Assembly (NCBI GenBank): GCA_963789885.1
Contig: CAWBNB010000005.1
Location: 62,001 to 126,000, forward strand
Direction: 5' to 3'
DNA: 64,000 nt
Source: DATEDA01 sp963789885
Lineage (GTDB): Bacteria > Pseudomonadota > Gammaproteobacteria > Burkholderiales > SG8-39
Shown here: positions 8,715 to 17,804 of the stretch, piece after piece
Layout of the letters: every line of letters starts with the position of its first letter
How positions within the stretch are numbered: the stretch's first letter is position 1
The notes under the pieces: generated by a model
Told to the model about the DNA's origin: nothing
Database searches by the model: none
Seen by the model: only the letters and a program-made list of their open reading frames with translations
Position numbers and translations under genes: made by a program

Positions 8715-8822
8715 TGGAACAGGGGGCACGCCCCCTGTAGACCCCCGAGTCAGCTGCCGAGTTTTATTTTCTGGAACAGGGGGCACGCCCCCTGTAGACC
8801 CCCGAGTCAGCTGCCGAGTTTT
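8715..8822. repeat. Perfect 51-bp direct repeat covering the gatB stop codon and a hairpin
   Basis: Two identical 51-bp units, 8715-8765 and 8772-8822, separated by six bases. Each holds a hairpin (ACAGGGGGC pairing with GCCCCCTGT over a two-base loop). The second unit contains the last codons and TGA of gatB (8807-8809), so the first unit is a copy of the gatB 3' end placed downstream of it. On the minus strand gatB is therefore followed by two copies of its own tail and terminator-like hairpin. Confidence 0.95.
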
Positions 8823-10261
8823 GACTTGAGCAGCTCGTTCACCTGCGCCGGGTTCGCCTTGCCCTTCGTCACCTTCATTACCTGGCCGACGAGCGAGTTG
8901 AACGCCTTCTCCTTGCCGGCGCGGTAGTCCTCGACCTGTTTCGGGTTCGCGGCGAGCACTTCCGCGACGATCGCCTCGAGCGCGCCGGCGTCGGAGATCT
9001 GCCGGAGGCCGCGCTTCTCGATGATCGCGTCGGGATCGCCCTCGCCGGCCCACATCGCGTCGAACACTTCCTTGGCGATCTTGCCGGAGATCGTGCGGTC
9101 GTGGATGCGGGCCAGCAGAGCGGAGAGTTGCATCGGCTTGACGTTGCTCTCCGCAGCATCCTTTCCGGCCTCGTTCAGCCTCGCGCTCAAGTCACCGGTC
9201 ACCCAGTTCGCGACTTCCTTGGGCGAGGCAAAGGCCGCGGCCCTGACCGCGCTGTCGAAGTACTCCGACATGCTCCAGCTCGAGGTGAGCGTCGCCGTGT
9301 CCTGGGCGGATAGCCCGTACTGTTGGAACCTGGCGCGCCTTGCCTGTGGCAACTCCGGCATCGCGTCGCGAATCCTGGTGATCTGATCCTCGGTCACCAC
9401 GAGCGGGAGCAGGTCCGGATCGGGAAAGTAGCGGTAGTCGTGCGCGTCCTCCTTGGTGCGCATCGACCGCGTCTCGTCGCGGTCCGGGTCGTAGAGCCGC
9501 GTCTCCTGCACGATCTTCCCGCCGCCCTCGAGGATCTCGATCTGGCGGCGCACCTCGTACAGGATCGCGCGCTCGAGGAACCGGAACGAGTTGAGGTTCT
9601 TGATCTCGGCGCGCGTGCCGAGCGGCGCGCCCGGGCGCCGCACCGACACGTTCGCGTCGCAGCGGAACGAACCTTCCTGCATGTTGCCGTCGCAGATGTC
9701 GATCCAGCGCACGAGCGCGTGCAGCGCCCGCGCATAGGTCACGGCTTCCTCCGCCGAGCGCATGTCCGGCTCGGAGACGATCTCGAGCAGCGGGATGCCG
9801 GCGCGGTTGAGGTCGACGCCGGTCATGCCGTGGCTACGCGCGAAATGTGCGTCTCCGGCAATCTCGTGCAGGAGCTTGCCGGCGTCTTCCTCGAGGTGCG
9901 CGCGAGTAAGCCGGATCGCCCGCTCCTCGCCGCCGACGACGATCGCGATGGCTCCCCCCTCGACGATCGGCGCCTCGAACTGGCTGATCTGGTAGCCCTT
10001 CGGCAGGTCCGGGTAGAAGTAGTTCTTGCGCGCGAACACCGAGCGCCGCCGGATGTTGCCGCCCACCGCGAGCCCGAACCGGATCGCCCGCTCGACCGCA
10101 CCCCGGTTCGCCACCGGCAGCACGCCGGGCAGGGCGATGTCGACCGCGCTCGCCTGCGTGTTCGGTTTCGCGCCGAAAGCGGTCGACGCGCCGGAGAACA
10201 TCTTCGACTGCGTCGACAGCTGGGCATGGGTCTCGAGGCCGATCACGGTTTCCCATTCCAT
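8807..10261 (-). CDS. gatB: Asp-tRNA(Asn)/Glu-tRNA(Gln) amidotransferase subunit B
   Basis: A 484-residue GatB, the subunit that phosphorylates the misacylated Glu-tRNA(Gln) or Asp-tRNA(Asn) and passes it ammonia from GatA. It begins WETVIGLETHAQLSTQSKMF, has the cradle-domain GVDLNRAGIPLLEIVSEPD and ends with the YqeY-like tail domain (about 335-484). The ATG at 10261 follows a GAGG site, 11 bp after the gatA stop. The coding end lies inside a 51-bp tandem duplication. Confidence 0.95.
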   Translation of the reverse strand: MEWETVIGLETHAQLSTQSKMFSGASTAFGAKPNTQASAVDIALPGVLPVANRGAVERAIRFGLAVGGNIRRRSVFARKNYFYPDLPKGYQISQFEAPIVEGGAIAIVVGGEERAIRLTRAHLEEDAGKLLHEIAGDAHFARSHGMTGVDLNRAGIPLLEIVSEPDMRSAEEAVTYARALHALVRWIDICDGNMQEGSFRCDANVSVRRPGAPLGTRAEIKNLNSFRFLERAILYEVRRQIEILEGGGKIVQETRLYDPDRDETRSMRTKEDAHDYRYFPDPDLLPLVVTEDQITRIRDAMPELPQARRARFQQYGLSAQDTATLTSSWSMSEYFDSAVRAAAFASPKEVANWVTGDLSARLNEAGKDAAESNVKPMQLSALLARIHDRTISGKIAKEVFDAMWAGEGDPDAIIEKRGLRQISDAGALEAIVAEVLAANPKQVEDYRAGKEKAFNSLVGQVMKVTKGKANPAQVNELLKSKLGS

Positions 10262-10272
10262 CGCGGGAGCCC

Positions 10273-11740
10273 TCAGGCCTTCGCCATGTCCGGCATCCGC
10301 AGATGCCAGTCGGTCGCGCGCTGGAATCCGTGCGCGACGTTCAGCATCCGCGCCTCGGAGAAATAGTCGCCGACGATCTGCAGCCCGACCGGCAGGCCAC
10401 GCGCGGCCGAAACCGCACGGAATCGACATCGCCGGCAGTCCGGCGAGGTTCGCGCCGATCGTGTAGATGTCGTTGAGATACATCGTCACCGGATCCGCGA
10501 CCATCTCGCCGATCCGGAACGCCACCGTCGGCGAGGTCGGACCGACGATCACGTCGCACTGCTTGAACGCACCGGCGAAGTCCTGCGCGATGAGGCGCCG
10601 CACCTTCTGCGCCTGCAGGTAGTAGGCGTCGTAGTACCCATGCGAGAGGACATAGGTCCCCACGAGGATCCGCCGCCGCACCTCCGCGCCGAAGCCCTGC
10701 GCGCGCGTCTTGCAGTACAGGTCGAGAAGATCCGCGTACTCGGGTGCGCGATGGCCGTAGCGCACTCCGTCGTAGCGCGACAGGTTCGACGACGCCTCGG
10801 CCGGCGCGATCACGTAGTACGCCGGGACCGAGAGCGCGATCGCGGGCAGCGCGACCTCCACCATGGTCGCGCCGAGTTTCCTCAGTTCCCCGATCGCCCC
10901 GTCGACGGCTTTGCGAACATCGTCCGCCATGCCCTCGCCGAAGTATTCCTTCGGGAGGCCGACCCGGACGCCCGCCAAGGGCCGCTCCAGCTCGCGCGCG
11001 TAGTCCTCCGCCGGCCGGTCGAGGCTCGTCGAGTCGCGCGGGTCGAAGCCGACCATCGTGTTGAGGAGCAGCGCCAGATCCGCGGCGGTCCGGGCGAGGG
11101 GGCCGCCCTGGTCGAGGCTCGAGGCGAAGGCGATCATCCCGTAACGTGAAACGAGGCCGTAGGTCGGTTTCAGGCCCGAGACCCCGCACATCGCCGCCGG
11201 CTGCCGGATCGACCCCCCGGTGTCGGTCCCGGTCGCGCACGGCGCAAGACCGGCAGCCACCGCGGCCGCCGACCCGCCCGAGGACCCCCCGGGCACGCTG
11301 GCGGGGTCCCAGGGGTTCCGCACCGGGCCGTAGTGGGAGTTCTCGGTGGACGAGCCCATCGCGAACTCGTCCATGTTGGCCTTGCCGAGCAGCACGGCCC
11401 CAGCGGCGTTGAACCGCCCGATCACATGCGAGTCATAGGGGGCGACGAAGTTGGCGAGCATCTTCGAGGCGCAGGTGGTCAGCCAGCCCTCTGCACAGAA
11501 GATGTCCTTGTGGGCCACGGGGATGCCGGTGAGCGGCCCCCCCTCGCCGCGGGCAATGCGTCCGTCCGCGAGGCGTGCCTGGGCGAGACTTTTTTCCGGA
11601 TCGACGGTGATGAAAGCGTTCAGCGTCCCCTGTGTCCGCGCGATCCGGTCGAGGTAAGCCTGGGTGAGCTCGACGCTCGAGACCTCCTTCGCGGCCAGGG
11701 CGGCGCCGAGTTCCTCGAGGGTAGCGGTCAGCGTCCGCAA
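10273..11740 (-). CDS. gatA: Asp-tRNA(Asn)/Glu-tRNA(Gln) amidotransferase subunit A, with an apparent frameshift near the 3' end
   Basis: GatA is the amidase that releases ammonia from glutamine for transamidation. The Ser-cisSer-Lys triad is intact: Lys78 in VAHKDIF, Ser153 in GGSSGGS and Ser177 in DTGGSIRQ. The family C-terminus (GLPVGLQIVGDYFSEARML...MPDMAKA) is present but one frame away. One extra base near 10400-10406 breaks the frame, and the uncorrected frame reads straight into gatB. Corrected, the protein is 488 residues and ends at TGA 10273-10275, 11 bp before gatB. The start is TTG at 11740 with a weak ribosome site, 12 bp after gatC. An essential gene with one indel suggests sequence error. 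Confidence 0.85.
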
Positions 11741-11752
11741 GGGAAGAAGCGC

Positions 11753-12040
11753 TTACTCAATGACTTTCGGGACGAGATACAGGTCCGCTTCGACTTGGGG
11801 GGCGATCGCCTGGAAGGCCTGGTGCCGGTCGGCCTCGGTGACCGCGTCCTCCCGCAGCCGCAGGCCGACGTCTCGCGCGTGGGACATCGGCTCGATGCCC
11901 CGGGTGTCCGCGGCCTTCAGCTGCTCGACCAGACCGATGATGCCGTTCAGCTGAGTGTGGACCGCTGCGGCCTCGGCGTCGGTCACCTCGATCCGGGCGA
12001 GGTGAGCGATGCGCCGGACGTCATCCAGACTGAGGGACAT
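11753..12040 (-). CDS. gatC: Asp-tRNA(Asn)/Glu-tRNA(Gln) amidotransferase subunit C
   Basis: A 95-residue GatC, the small subunit that wraps around GatA and stabilises the GatAB complex. It starts SLSLDDVRRIAHLARIEV and has the family length and the EPMSHARDV motif in the middle. First gene of gatCAB and divergent from mreB; a TATAAT on its strand lies 50-55 bp upstream. Confidence 0.95.
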   Translation of the reverse strand: MSLSLDDVRRIAHLARIEVTDAEAAAVHTQLNGIIGLVEQLKAADTRGIEPMSHARDVGLRLREDAVTEADRHQAFQAIAPQVEADLYLVPKVIE

Positions 12041-12135
12041 TGTGGACTCAGCGTGATTTTCGACGTAGAACAACAGCTTAGATCGCGCTATTATAGCCGC
12101 GCGTAAGCTACAGGAACAGCTACAGGAACAACTAC
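12041..12135. promoter_or_regulatory. Divergent gatC/mreB promoter region
   Basis: A 95-bp spacer. On the minus strand a perfect TATAAT (12090-12095) faces gatCAB; the overlapping plus-strand TATTAT (12089-12094) could serve mreB, so the two -10 elements would compete for the same DNA. No convincing -35 hexamer is seen for either. Confidence 0.55.
12106..12129 (+). repeat. Two tandem 12-bp units in the mreB leader
   Basis: AGCTACAGGAAC occurs twice head to tail (12106-12117, 12118-12129). Each copy carries an AGGA; the second is eight bases before the mreB ATG and is the likely ribosome site, so the first is a spare copy of it. Confidence 0.8.
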
Positions 12136-13179
12136 ATGCTTGGATTTCTCCGCGCGTATTTCTCCGACGACCTCGCAATCGATCTCGGCACGGCCAACAC
12201 GCTGATCTACGTCCGCGGCAAAGGAATCGTGCTCGACGAGCCGTCGGTCGTCGCGATCCGCCAGGAAGGCGGCCCGAGCGGCAAGCGCACGATCCAGGCG
12301 GTCGGCAAGGAAGCAAAGCAGATGCTCGGCAAGGCGCCGGGCAACATCACCGTCATCCGGCCGATGAAGGACGGCGTGATCGCCGACTTCACCGTCACCG
12401 AGCAGATGCTCAAGCAGTTCATCAAGAAGGTGCACGTCTCGCGCCTGCTGTCGCCGTCGCCGCGGATCATCATCTGCGTGCCGTGCGGCTCGACGCAGGT
12501 CGAGCGGCGCGCGATCCGCGAATCGGCGATCGGCGCCGGCGCCTCGCAGGTGTATCTCATCGAGGAGCCGATGGCCGCGGCGATCGGCGCGGATCTCCCG
12601 GTCGCGGAGGCAACCGGCTCGATGGTCGTCGACGTCGGCGGCGGCACCACCGAGGTCGGCGTGATCTCGCTCGGCGGCATGGTGTACTCGGGCTCGGTCC
12701 GCGTCGGCGGCGACAAGTTCGACGAGGCGATCATCAACTACATCCGCCGCAACTACGGCATGCTGATCGGCGAGTCGACCGCCGAGATGATCAAGAAGGA
12801 GATCGGCTCCGCCTTTCCCGGCTCCGAGGTGCGCGAGATCGAGGTGAAGGGCCGCAATCTCGCCGAGGGCATTCCGCGCAGCTTCACCATCTCCTCCAAC
12901 GAGGTGCTGGAGGCGCTCACCGAGCCGCTCAACCAGATCGTGTCCGCCGTGAAGTCGGCGCTCGAGCAGACCCCGCCCGAGCTCGGCGCGGACATCGCCG
13001 AGAAGGGCATGGTGGTCACCGGCGGCGGCGCGCTGCTGCGCGACCTCGACCGGCTCCTGATGGAGGAGACCGGTCTGCCGGTGATCGTCGCCGAGGATCC
13101 CCTCACCTGCGTCGTGCGCGGCTCGGGCAAGGCGCTCGAGAAGATGGAGAAGCTCGGCAACATCTTCACCAATGAATAA
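12136..13179 (+). CDS. mreB: Rod shape-determining protein MreB
   Basis: A 347-residue bacterial actin that forms membrane-bound filaments and guides the elongation machinery. The nucleotide-binding motifs are complete: LAIDLGTANTLIYV (phosphate 1), MVVDVGGGTTEVGVISLGG (phosphate 2) and VVTGGGALLRDLD (adenosine). The N-terminal MLGFLRAYFS is an amphipathic membrane-binding sequence. It heads mreBCD-mrdA-rodA-rlpA-dacC and is separated from mreC by a purine-rich inverted repeat. Confidence 0.97.
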   Translation: MLGFLRAYFSDDLAIDLGTANTLIYVRGKGIVLDEPSVVAIRQEGGPSGKRTIQAVGKEAKQMLGKAPGNITVIRPMKDGVIADFTVTEQMLKQFIKKVHVSRLLSPSPRIIICVPCGSTQVERRAIRESAIGAGASQVYLIEEPMAAAIGADLPVAEATGSMVVDVGGGTTEVGVISLGGMVYSGSVRVGGDKFDEAIINYIRRNYGMLIGESTAEMIKKEIGSAFPGSEVREIEVKGRNLAEGIPRSFTISSNEVLEALTEPLNQIVSAVKSALEQTPPELGADIAEKGMVVTGGGALLRDLDRLLMEETGLPVIVAEDPLTCVVRGSGKALEKMEKLGNIFTNE

Positions 13180-13184
13180 GGAAG

Positions 13185-13279
13185 GGAGAAGGGGGAAGGG
13201 AGAGGGGTGAAAGGCGTGGCGCGCGCCGCGCCCGGTCCTTCCGGCTTTCCCCTTCCCGCTTCTCCCTTTCCCCTTCTCC
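13185..13279. repeat. Polypurine/polypyrimidine inverted repeat between mreB and mreC
   Basis: The mreB-mreC gap holds a 30-base all-purine run (13178-13207) and a matching pyrimidine run. Arms 13185-13203 and 13261-13279 pair at 18 of 19 positions around a GC-rich loop of 57 bases. It could form a large hairpin in mRNA or unusual DNA structure, and may tune mreB against mreC output. Confidence 0.8.
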
Positions 13280-13289
13280 GCGGAGCGTC

Positions 13290-14204
13290 ATGGAGTACGC
13301 GCCACCGCAATTCTTCCATCGTGGCCCGGCTCCGATCGCGCGCCTCACGTTCTTCGCGCTGCTCTCGGTGCTGCTCATGGTGCTCGACGCGCGCTTCCGC
13401 TACGCCGAGCCGATGCGCCAGCTCCTCGCCGTCGCGGTCTATCCCCTCCAGCAGCTCGCGATCGCGCCGGTGTCGGCGCTCGCCCACAGCCGCGAGTTCT
13501 TCGCCACGCAGACCCGGCTGCGGCGCGAGAACACCGAGCTGCGCGACGAGAAGCTGAAGGACGCCGAGCTGCTGCTCGCGCTCGACTCGGTCCGCGAGGA
13601 GAACGAGCAGCTGAAGCGCCTGCTCGGGGCGCGGGAGCGGCTCACCGGGGACTCGATCTTCGCCGAGATCGTGTACGCCGGCCGCGACCCGTTCAGCCGC
13701 AAGGTGATCGTCGACAAGGGCACCCAGCACGGCATCGCCCTCGGCCAGCCGGTGATCGACGCCGCGGGCGTGATCGGCCAAGTGACGCGCGTGCAGCCGC
13801 TCCTCGCCGAGGTGACGCTCGTCACCGACAAGGACTACGCGATCCCGGTGCAGGTCGTGCGGAACGGCCTGCGCGGCGTCGCCTACGGCTCCGGCGACGG
13901 TGCGACGATGGAGCTGCGCCACATGGCGGCGAACGCCGAGGTCGAGAAGGGCGACGTCCTCGCGACCTCCGGCATCGACGGCGTGTACCCGCGCGGCCTG
14001 CCCGTCGCGCGCGTCGTGCGCATCGAGCGCGACGCGGCCTACGCGTTCGCGAAGATCGTCGCCCAGCCGGTCGCGGGCACCGATCAGCACCGACAGGTGC
14101 TGGTGCTCGCGCGGATAGACGACACGCCGGCCTGGTCCGAAGACCCGGGCCGCGGCGCCCGCAAACCGGGCAGGAGCAAGCGCCCGCCCCGGAGGACCGA
14201 CTGA
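13290..14204 (+). CDS. mreC: Rod shape-determining protein MreC
   Basis: A 304-residue elongasome scaffold. A single N-terminal membrane helix (about residues 20-40) is followed by a coiled coil (about 70-115, ending REENEQLKRLL) and the periplasmic beta-barrel domains (about 120-275) that contact PBP2. A Lys/Arg/Pro-rich tail of about 25 residues ends the protein. Its stop overlaps the mreD start (TGATG). Confidence 0.95.
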   Translation: MEYAPPQFFHRGPAPIARLTFFALLSVLLMVLDARFRYAEPMRQLLAVAVYPLQQLAIAPVSALAHSREFFATQTRLRRENTELRDEKLKDAELLLALDSVREENEQLKRLLGARERLTGDSIFAEIVYAGRDPFSRKVIVDKGTQHGIALGQPVIDAAGVIGQVTRVQPLLAEVTLVTDKDYAIPVQVVRNGLRGVAYGSGDGATMELRHMAANAEVEKGDVLATSGIDGVYPRGLPVARVVRIERDAAYAFAKIVAQPVAGTDQHRQVLVLARIDDTPAWSEDPGRGARKPGRSKRPPRRTD

Positions 14205-14728
14205 TGGCGCTCGAAGCACCCGGCCAGCAGTACCTCCTGCTCCCCGCGAAGGGCAGCTTCATCGTCGCGAGCCTGCTGGTAGCGCTCGCGTTCAACCTGC
14301 TCCCGTGGCAGGACGTCCGCGCCGTACCGGACCTCCTCGCGGTCGTCATCACCTTCTGGTGCATCCACCAGCCGCGCAAGATGGGGATCGGCGCCGCGTG
14401 GGTGCTCGGGCTGGTCATGGACGCGGCGAACGGCACGCTCTTCGGCCAGTACGCGCTCGCCTACGCCGCGCTCGCGTATGCCGCGCAGTCGCTCCACCGC
14501 CGCATCCTGCGCTTCCCGCTCTGGCAGCAGGCGCTGCACGTGCTCGTGCTGCTCGCCGCGACCCAGCTCCTGATGCTCGCGGTCCGGCTCGCGGCCGGCG
14601 GCACCTTCCCCGGGTTCTCCTACTTCGTGGGGAGCGTCGTCGCCGCCGCGCTGTGGCCGGTCGTGACGGTGTTCCTGCTCGCGCCGCAGCGGCGGCCGGC
14701 GGAAGTCGACGAGACGCGGCCGATATGA
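14204..14728 (+). CDS. mreD: Rod shape-determining protein MreD
   Basis: A 174-residue integral membrane protein with about five hydrophobic helices, completing the MreBCD complex. The ATG shares one base with the mreC stop, so translation is coupled. The conserved GLVMDAANGTLFGQYAL segment is at about 67-83. Downstream mrdA starts 37 bp later. Confidence 0.93.
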   Translation: MALEAPGQQYLLLPAKGSFIVASLLVALAFNLLPWQDVRAVPDLLAVVITFWCIHQPRKMGIGAAWVLGLVMDAANGTLFGQYALAYAALAYAAQSLHRRILRFPLWQQALHVLVLLAATQLLMLAVRLAAGGTFPGFSYFVGSVVAAALWPVVTVFLLAPQRRPAEVDETRPI

Positions 14729-14765
14729 ACAAAGCGCGGTACCCTTCCCGCCGGCCGGGTATGCG

Positions 14766-16669
14766 ATGAGTCAAGAGTTCCGCGATCTCGAGGGCGATCT
14801 CCGCCGCTTCCAGTTCCGGCTCGGCGTCGCCGGGGCGGTGGTGCTGGCGACGTTCGGGCTGCTCGCGCTGCGCTTCGTCTATCTCCAGCTCTACCAGCAC
14901 GAGTACTACCGGACCAAGGCCGATGACAACCGCATCTCGGTCGTGCCCCTGGTGCCGAACCGCGGGCTGATCCTCGACCGCAACGGCGTCGTGCTCGCGC
15001 GCAACGAATCGCAGTACACGCTCGAGATCAACCCGCAGAAGGCGGGCAACGTCGAGTCGGTGATCGGCGAGCTCGCGACCGTGATCGAGATCCAGGCGCG
15101 CGACCGCAGCCGCTTCCGCAAGCTCCGCTCCGAGATCAAGGGCGCCGACAGCCTGCCGATCCGCACCCGGCTCACCGACGACGAGGTGGCGCGCTTCGCG
15201 GCGAACGCCTACCGCTTCCCGGGCGTGGAGATCAAGGCGCGGCTCTTCCGCAGCTACCCGCTGGGCGAAGTCGCCTCGCATGCGCTCGGCTACATCGGGC
15301 GGATCAGCGACAAGGACCTCGAGCGCCTCGAAGCCGACGGCGTGCAGGCGAACTACAAGGGCTCCGACTTCATCGGCAAGGCGGGGATCGAGGGAAGCTA
15401 CGAGCGCGAGCTGCACGGCGTCACCGGCTCGGCGCAGGTCGAGATCGACGCCAGCGGGCGCGGCATCCGCACGCTCGCGTCGTCGCCGCCGACCTCGGGC
15501 AACAACCTCGCGCTGACGCTCGACATCAAGCTGCAGGAGGTCGCCGAGAACGCCTTCGGCAAATTCCGCGGCGCACTGGTCGCGATCGAGCCGGCGACCG
15601 GCGGGGTGCTCGCGCTCGTCTCCAAGCCCGGGTACGACCCCAACCTCTTCGTCGACGGCATCGACGCGGCGGCGTGGGAAGCGCTCAACAACGACCCCGA
15701 CAAGCCGCTCAACAACCGCGCCCTCAGCGGCGCCTATCCGCCGGGCTCGACGTTCAAGCCGTTCATGGCGGTGATGGCGCTCGAGCTCGGGCGGCGCACG
15801 CCGGAGTACACGATTTCGGATCCGGGGTTCTTCGCGCTGCCCGGCGTGTCGCACCAATGGCGCGACTGGAAGGTCGGCGGCCACGGCGCGGTCAACCTGC
15901 ACCGCTCGATCGTGATCTCCTGCGACACCTATTACTACGGCGTCGCCAACGATACCGACATCGACGCGCTGCACGATTTCCTCACGCAGTTCGGGTTCGG
16001 CCAGCCGACCGGGATCGACGTCGACGGCGAGCGCGGCGGCCTCCTGCCGTCGCGGGAATGGAAGCGCAAGCGCTTCAAGACGGCGGTGGAGCAGAAATGG
16101 TACCCCGGCGACAGCGTGTCGGTCGGGATCGGCCAGGGCTACAACCTCGCGACGCCGATCCAGCTCGCGTTCGCAACGAGCATCCTCGCCAACAACGGCG
16201 TCGTCTACAAGCCGCACATCGTGCGTAACGTGATCGACGCGCGCACCGGCGAGACCCGCGCGGTCGAGCCGCAGCCGGTGCGCACCGTGAAGGTGAACCC
16301 GAAATGGGTCGAGCTCGTGAAGGCGGCGATGGTCGACGTCACGAAACCCGGCGGGACCGCGGCTCGCGCCGGTATGCGGGCGCCGCGTACACTTTCGCGG
16401 GCAAGACCGGCACGGCGCAGGTGGTCGCGATGAAGCAGAACGAGAAGTGGGACGACAAGAAGGTCGCCGAGCGGCATCGCGACCATTCGCTCTTCATCGC
16501 GTTCGCGCCCGCGGCGGCGCCGCAGATCGCGCTCGGCATCCTGGTCGAGAACGGCGGACACGGCAGCGCGACCGCCGCACCGATCGCCCGCGTCGTGCTC
16601 GACTATTACCTGCTCGGCAAGCTGCCAGAGAAGGCGCCCGACCTCAACCCCGACGCGCTCGACGACTGA
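14766..16669 (+). CDS. mrdA: Penicillin-binding protein 2 (elongation transpeptidase), with an apparent frameshift
   Basis: PBP2, the peptidoglycan transpeptidase of lateral wall growth: an N-terminal membrane helix (about 20-40), the pedestal domain, then the transpeptidase with catalytic Ser328 in PPGSTFKPFM, SCDTYYY as the SxN-region motif and AGKTGTAQVV as the KTG motif. The frame breaks near 16371-16373, where one base seems to be missing, so the KTG motif and C-terminus lie in another frame. Adding one base restores GGTAARAGYAGAAYTFAGKTG and a normal protein of about 634 residues ending at 16669. The gene is normally essential, so a sequence error is likely. Confidence 0.85.
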
Positions 16670-16670
16670 C

Positions 16671-17804
16671 GTGTTCGCGCGCCTCTGGGACAAGCTCACC
16701 GCCAATCTCGACGGGACGCTCGTCCTGCTGGCGGTGCTGATCCTCAGCGTCGGTCTCTTCACGCTCTACAGCGCGGCCTACGACACGCCCGGCCGCCTCG
16801 ATGCGCAGCTCGTCAACATCGCGGTCGCCTTCGTCGCGATGTGGCTCGCGGCCCAGATCCCGCCGCAGACGCTGATGCGCTTCGCGGTACCGATCTACGC
16901 GGTCGGCCTGATCCTGCTGATCGGGGTCGCGCTGTTCGGCGAGGTGGCGAACGGCGCGCGACGCTGGCTGCACGTCGGGGTGGTGCGCTTCCAGCCGTCC
17001 GAGATGATGAAGATCGCGATGCCGCTCATGCTCGCGTGGTACTTCCAGAAGCGCGAGGCCACGCTGAAGGTGAGCGACTACGTCGCCGCGGCGCTGATCC
17101 TCGCGGTGCCGGCGCTGCTCATCGCGAAGCAGCCCGATCTCGGGACCGCGCTCCTCGTGACCGCGGCGGGGTTCTACGTCATCTTCCTCGCCGGCCTCTC
17201 GTGGCGCCTGCTCGTGCCGGTGGTCGCGCTCGGCGCCGTCGGCGTCGCCGTGCTGGTCGTGCTCGAGCCGATGCTCTGCCAGCCCGACCTCGTCTGGCCG
17301 GGCATGAAGGCCTACCAGAAGGCGCGCATCTGCACGCTGCTCGATCCCACGACCGATCCGCTCGGGCGCGGCTTCCACATCATCCAGGCGACGATCGCCG
17401 TCGGCTCCGGCGGCTTCCTCGGCAAGGGCTGGCTCGAGGGCACGCAGGCCCACCTCGAGTTCATCCCCGAGCGCTCGACCGACTTCATCTTCGCGGTGTT
17501 CTCGGAGGAGTTCGGCCTCCTCGGCAACTTCGTCCTGCTCGCGCTGTACCTCGGCCTGATCGCCCGCGGACTGGTCATCGCGGCCGGCGCCCCGACCTTC
17601 TTCGCACGGCTCCTCGCCGGCGCGATCACTCTCATCTTCTTCACTTACGCGTTCGTCAATATGGGAATGGTGAGCGGCATCCTGCCGGTGGTGGGCGTGC
17701 CGCTCCCGCTGGTCTCGTACGGCGGGACCGCGCTTGTGACGCTGTTCCTCGGGCTCGGGATCCTGATGAGCATCCACAAGCACCGCAAGCTGGTCCAGAC
17801 GTGA
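16671..17804 (+). CDS. rodA: Peptidoglycan glycosyltransferase RodA
   Basis: A 377-residue SEDS-family lipid II polymerase with about ten membrane helices, partner of PBP2. Family signatures are present: GARRWLHVGVVRFQPSE, ERSTDFIFAVFSEEFG and LPLVSYGGTALVT. It starts with GTG right after the mrdA stop, and its own stop overlaps the rlpA GTG. Confidence 0.95.
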   Translation: MFARLWDKLTANLDGTLVLLAVLILSVGLFTLYSAAYDTPGRLDAQLVNIAVAFVAMWLAAQIPPQTLMRFAVPIYAVGLILLIGVALFGEVANGARRWLHVGVVRFQPSEMMKIAMPLMLAWYFQKREATLKVSDYVAAALILAVPALLIAKQPDLGTALLVTAAGFYVIFLAGLSWRLLVPVVALGAVGVAVLVVLEPMLCQPDLVWPGMKAYQKARICTLLDPTTDPLGRGFHIIQATIAVGSGGFLGKGWLEGTQAHLEFIPERSTDFIFAVFSEEFGLLGNFVLLALYLGLIARGLVIAAGAPTFFARLLAGAITLIFFTYAFVNMGMVSGILPVVGVPLPLVSYGGTALVTLFLGLGILMSIHKHRKLVQT

